This document shows, piece after piece, positions 52,224 through 54,088 of a stretch of 54,088 bases of DNA; positions within the stretch are counted from its first letter, which is position 1; each line of letters starts with the position of its first letter. The translations under genes were made by a program, and so were the position numbers. Source of the stretch: Pseudomonadota bacterium (lineage in GTDB: Bacteria > Pseudomonadota > Alphaproteobacteria > Acetobacterales > Acetobacteraceae); assembly GCA_021851785.1 (NCBI GenBank), contig JAJZBV010000022.1:1-54088 (forward strand). The letters run 5' to 3'. The notes below the pieces were generated by a model, which saw only the letters and a list, made by a program, of their open reading frames with translations, did not search any database and had not been told where the DNA came from.

Positions 52224-53690
52224 ATGACCGCCGACTACGACGCCGTTTCGGTTGCCGCTGCCGCCACCGCCGTGGGGCCGATCGTGCCCGTGATCCTCTC
52301 GGGCGGCTCGGGGACGCGGCTCTGGCCGGTCTCGCGTGAGAGCTACCCGAAGCAGTATTGGCCACTGATTTCCGCCCGCTCGCTGCTGCAAGACACCGCC
52401 CGGCGTGCCGCCGGCCCCGGCTTCGCGCCGCCGGTCGTGGTCTGCAACCAGGAGCATCGCTTCCTGATCGCCGAGCAATTGCGCCAGGACGGCGGCGAGA
52501 CCGCGCGGATCCTTCTCGAGCCGGTGGGGCGCAACAGCGCGCCCGCCATCACCGCCGCGGCCCTCCTCGTCGCCGAGGAGAACCCGGACGCGGTGCTCTG
52601 GATGATGGCCGCCGATGCCGCGATCGCCGATCTCGCGGCGCTGCGGGCGGCTTTGGTGCCGGCGGTCGCGGCGGCGCGGGGCGGGCGGATCGTGACCTTC
52701 GGCATGACGCCGACCGCACCCGAGACCGGCTATGGCTATATCGAGATCGGAGCGCCGCTCGCCGGCGTCGCCGGCGCCCATGATCTCGTCCGCTTTGTCG
52801 AGAAGCCGGACGCCGAGACCGCGGCTCGTTTCGTCCAGTCGGGCCGGCATTTGTGGAATTCCGGCATGTTCCTCTTTACCGCCGCGCGCCTGATCGCGGA
52901 GATGGAGGAACACGCGCCCGCGGTTCTGGCGGCGGTGCGCGCGGCGGTCGCCGGGCGGCGGGCGGATCTCGATTTCCTCCGGCTGGAGGCCGCGGCTTTT
53001 GCCGCCGCGCCGGCGATCAGCCTCGACCATGCCGTTGCCGAGCGCACCCGCAACGCCGCGGTGGTGCCGGCCGATCTCGGCTGGTCGGATGTCGGGAGCT
53101 GGAGCGCGCTCTGGGATCTGGGCGACAAGGACGCCGCCGGCAATGTCGCGGTCGGTGATGTGCTGCTCGAATCGGCGCGGGATTGCTATGTGCGGAGCGA
53201 TGGCATGCTGACCGCCGTGGTCGGCCTCGAAAACGCGGTGGTGGTGGTGACCGAGGACGCGGTGCTCGCGCTCCATCGCGATCATGCGCAGGATGTCAAA
53301 AAAGTCGTCGATCGGCTGCGCGCCGCCGGAAGAGCGGAAGCGGTCGCGCATAACCGCTGCTATCGGCCCTGGGGATTTTATGAGAGCCTGATCCAGGGCG
53401 ACCGTTTTCAGGTCAAGCGCATCGTCGTCGCGCCGGGCCATAAACTTTCGCTACAGAAACATTTTCATCGCGCCGAGCACTGGGTGGTGGTGAACGGCAC
53501 CGCGCTGGTGACCCGCGATGACGAGCGGATCCTGGTGCGCGAGAATGAGAGCATCTATCTGCCGCTCGGCACGAGGCACCGGCTGGAAAACCCTGGCCGC
53601 ATCCCGCTCACCCTGATCGAGGTGCAATCCGGCGCCTATCTCGGCGAGGACGATATCGTCCGCTTCGACGATACTTACGGCCGCGCGTGA
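52224..53690 (+). CDS. manC: Mannose-1-phosphate guanylyltransferase/mannose-6-phosphate isomerase
   Basis: A 488-residue bifunctional enzyme. The nucleotidyltransferase part begins PVILSGGSGTRLWPVSRESYPKQY (about 20-45), has ARFVQSGRHLWNSGMFLF and FVEKPD, and ends near 340. The C-terminal cupin (about 375-480: WGFYESLIQGDRFQVKRIVVAPGHKLSLQKHFHRAEHWVV) is the type II phosphomannose isomerase with its metal histidines. In the stretch usually written PADHVI the sequence is AADAAI: the aspartate is kept, the histidine is lost. The product GDP-mannose feeds mannose or other deoxyhexose-containing glycans. Confidence 0.93.
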   Translation: MTADYDAVSVAAAATAVGPIVPVILSGGSGTRLWPVSRESYPKQYWPLISARSLLQDTARRAAGPGFAPPVVVCNQEHRFLIAEQLRQDGGETARILLEPVGRNSAPAITAAALLVAEENPDAVLWMMAADAAIADLAALRAALVPAVAAARGGRIVTFGMTPTAPETGYGYIEIGAPLAGVAGAHDLVRFVEKPDAETAARFVQSGRHLWNSGMFLFTAARLIAEMEEHAPAVLAAVRAAVAGRRADLDFLRLEAAAFAAAPAISLDHAVAERTRNAAVVPADLGWSDVGSWSALWDLGDKDAAGNVAVGDVLLESARDCYVRSDGMLTAVVGLENAVVVVTEDAVLALHRDHAQDVKKVVDRLRAAGRAEAVAHNRCYRPWGFYESLIQGDRFQVKRIVVAPGHKLSLQKHFHRAEHWVVVNGTALVTRDDERILVRENESIYLPLGTRHRLENPGRIPLTLIEVQSGAYLGEDDIVRFDDTYGRA

Positions 53691-53961
53691 GGTTCTAGTG
53701 CCTCTGCACGGTGGTTTTGGCCGGTTGCCTGAGCAATCAACTGGGCTCCTCATTCCACTATCGCCGGATCCCGATACCCCTTAGGCCGGCCCCTCTGGTG
53801 GAAACCATGACATTCGGGCTGCGTCAGGTCGGGCAAGTCCGTCAAACGGCGGCGTCGAGCCCTGGCGGAGCAACGCCTGTGAAAAATGAGGCAAGATACA
53901 TCTTGCCCAAAATGTGCTTGGTCTCCGGTGCACCGGGCTTAAATTGCCTGTCGCAGATCCC
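53691..53961. other. Non-coding stretch with no recognised gene
   Basis: No convincing gene is seen. Codon use and composition look less GC-biased than before it. A hairpin GGCAAGAT/ATCTTGCC with a two-base loop lies at 53890-53907, and a short frame from 53711 has no family resemblance. It may contain remains of mobile DNA, since a transposase piece begins just after it. Confidence 0.4.
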
Positions 53962-54088
53962 GCCCATGCGCCGAACGCTCTGCATGAGGAAATCACCGCC
54001 GACTACAACGACATGATCTACGCCGAGAATGCCGCCGAGGTGATGCGCCGGCGCCAGCGGTTCCTCGCCAAATGGCGGCTCAAATGCC
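53962..54088 (+). pseudogene. IS256-type transposase fragment (5'-truncated, runs off window)
   Basis: In one frame the sequence reads AHAPNALHEEITADYNDMIY, then AENAAEVMRRRQRFLAKWRLKC, which resembles the middle of an IS256/mutator-type transposase (family versions have HAPERLHEEITADY and RKAFIRKWRLK). The matching region begins abruptly near 53965, and upstream sequence (KLPVADP) does not continue the family. The fragment may carry on past the window edge, so its 3' state is unknown. The likeness is from memory of the family. Confidence 0.6.

Noticed and set aside
53711-54016. A 101-codon forward frame near the right edge
   Set aside because: No ribosome-binding site, no family resemblance, and it runs out of frame across the transposase-like reading.

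Overview
The window looks like chromosomal core DNA of a GC-rich alphaproteobacterium, most likely a member of the Acetobacteraceae or a close relative (inference). The pointers are the order rnd-kdsD-lptC-lptA-lptB-rpoN-hpf, the alphaproteobacterial flagellar regulator FliX beside flgI, a short-tailed alphaproteobacterial type of DksA, a hopanoid gene (hpnK), a bactofilin, and the cluster dnaN-recF-gyrB without dnaA. I see no prophage, CRISPR array or complete insertion sequence. The only mobile-element trace is a piece of an IS256-type transposase running off the right edge.

Layout. 1-2.2 kb: end of rnhA, then two reverse-strand PEP-CTERM secreted proteins. 2.4-9.1 kb: tRNA-Leu(CAG), RNase D, and the LPS-export operon kdsD-lptCAB with rpoN and hpf. 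9.1-14.8 kb: a molybdopterin oxidoreductase, a PCu(A)C copper chaperone, LysR and Lrp regulators and thioredoxin reductase. 14.8-20.5 kb: two polyprenol-linked glycosyltransferases, a PLP dehydratase with an apparent one-base frameshift at its start, a methyltransferase and a class II aldolase. 20.6-24.8 kb: motB-motA facing mltA and a Tim44-domain gene. 24.8-31.3 kb: adenosine kinase, bactofilin, rpmG, flgI-flgJ-flgN, fliX, dksA, hpnK. 31.3-34.0 kb: a MarR/OmpR/EnvZ-type three-gene regulatory operon resembling PetP-PetR. 34.2-41.4 kb: dnaN-recF-gyrB followed by three tightly coupled envelope genes (beta-propeller, membrane hydroxylase, MliC-like lipoprotein). 41.5-48 kb: an MHYT-PAS-GGDEF-EAL protein, then an MHS transporter divergent from propionyl-CoA synthetase. 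48-53.7 kb: a 1272-residue fused glycosyltransferase and the GDP-mannose enzyme ManC.

The most notable non-gene signal is a family of five AT-rich hairpin repeats (near 150, 18510, 22770, 31310 and 48010). Each sits right after a gene end. They share a near-identical hairpin with arms GTTCTTTTTT/AAAAAAGAAC, and in several copies a neighbouring GC hairpin whose sequence differs while its pairing is kept. They look like bidirectional terminators that have spread, and one of them supplies the last codons and stop of hpnK. A second recurring signal is short tandem duplication placed on start or stop codons (lptC, lrp, adenosine kinase, dksA/hpnK).

Start codons were chosen by ribosome-binding sites and family N-termini; doubtful cases are stated in the entries.
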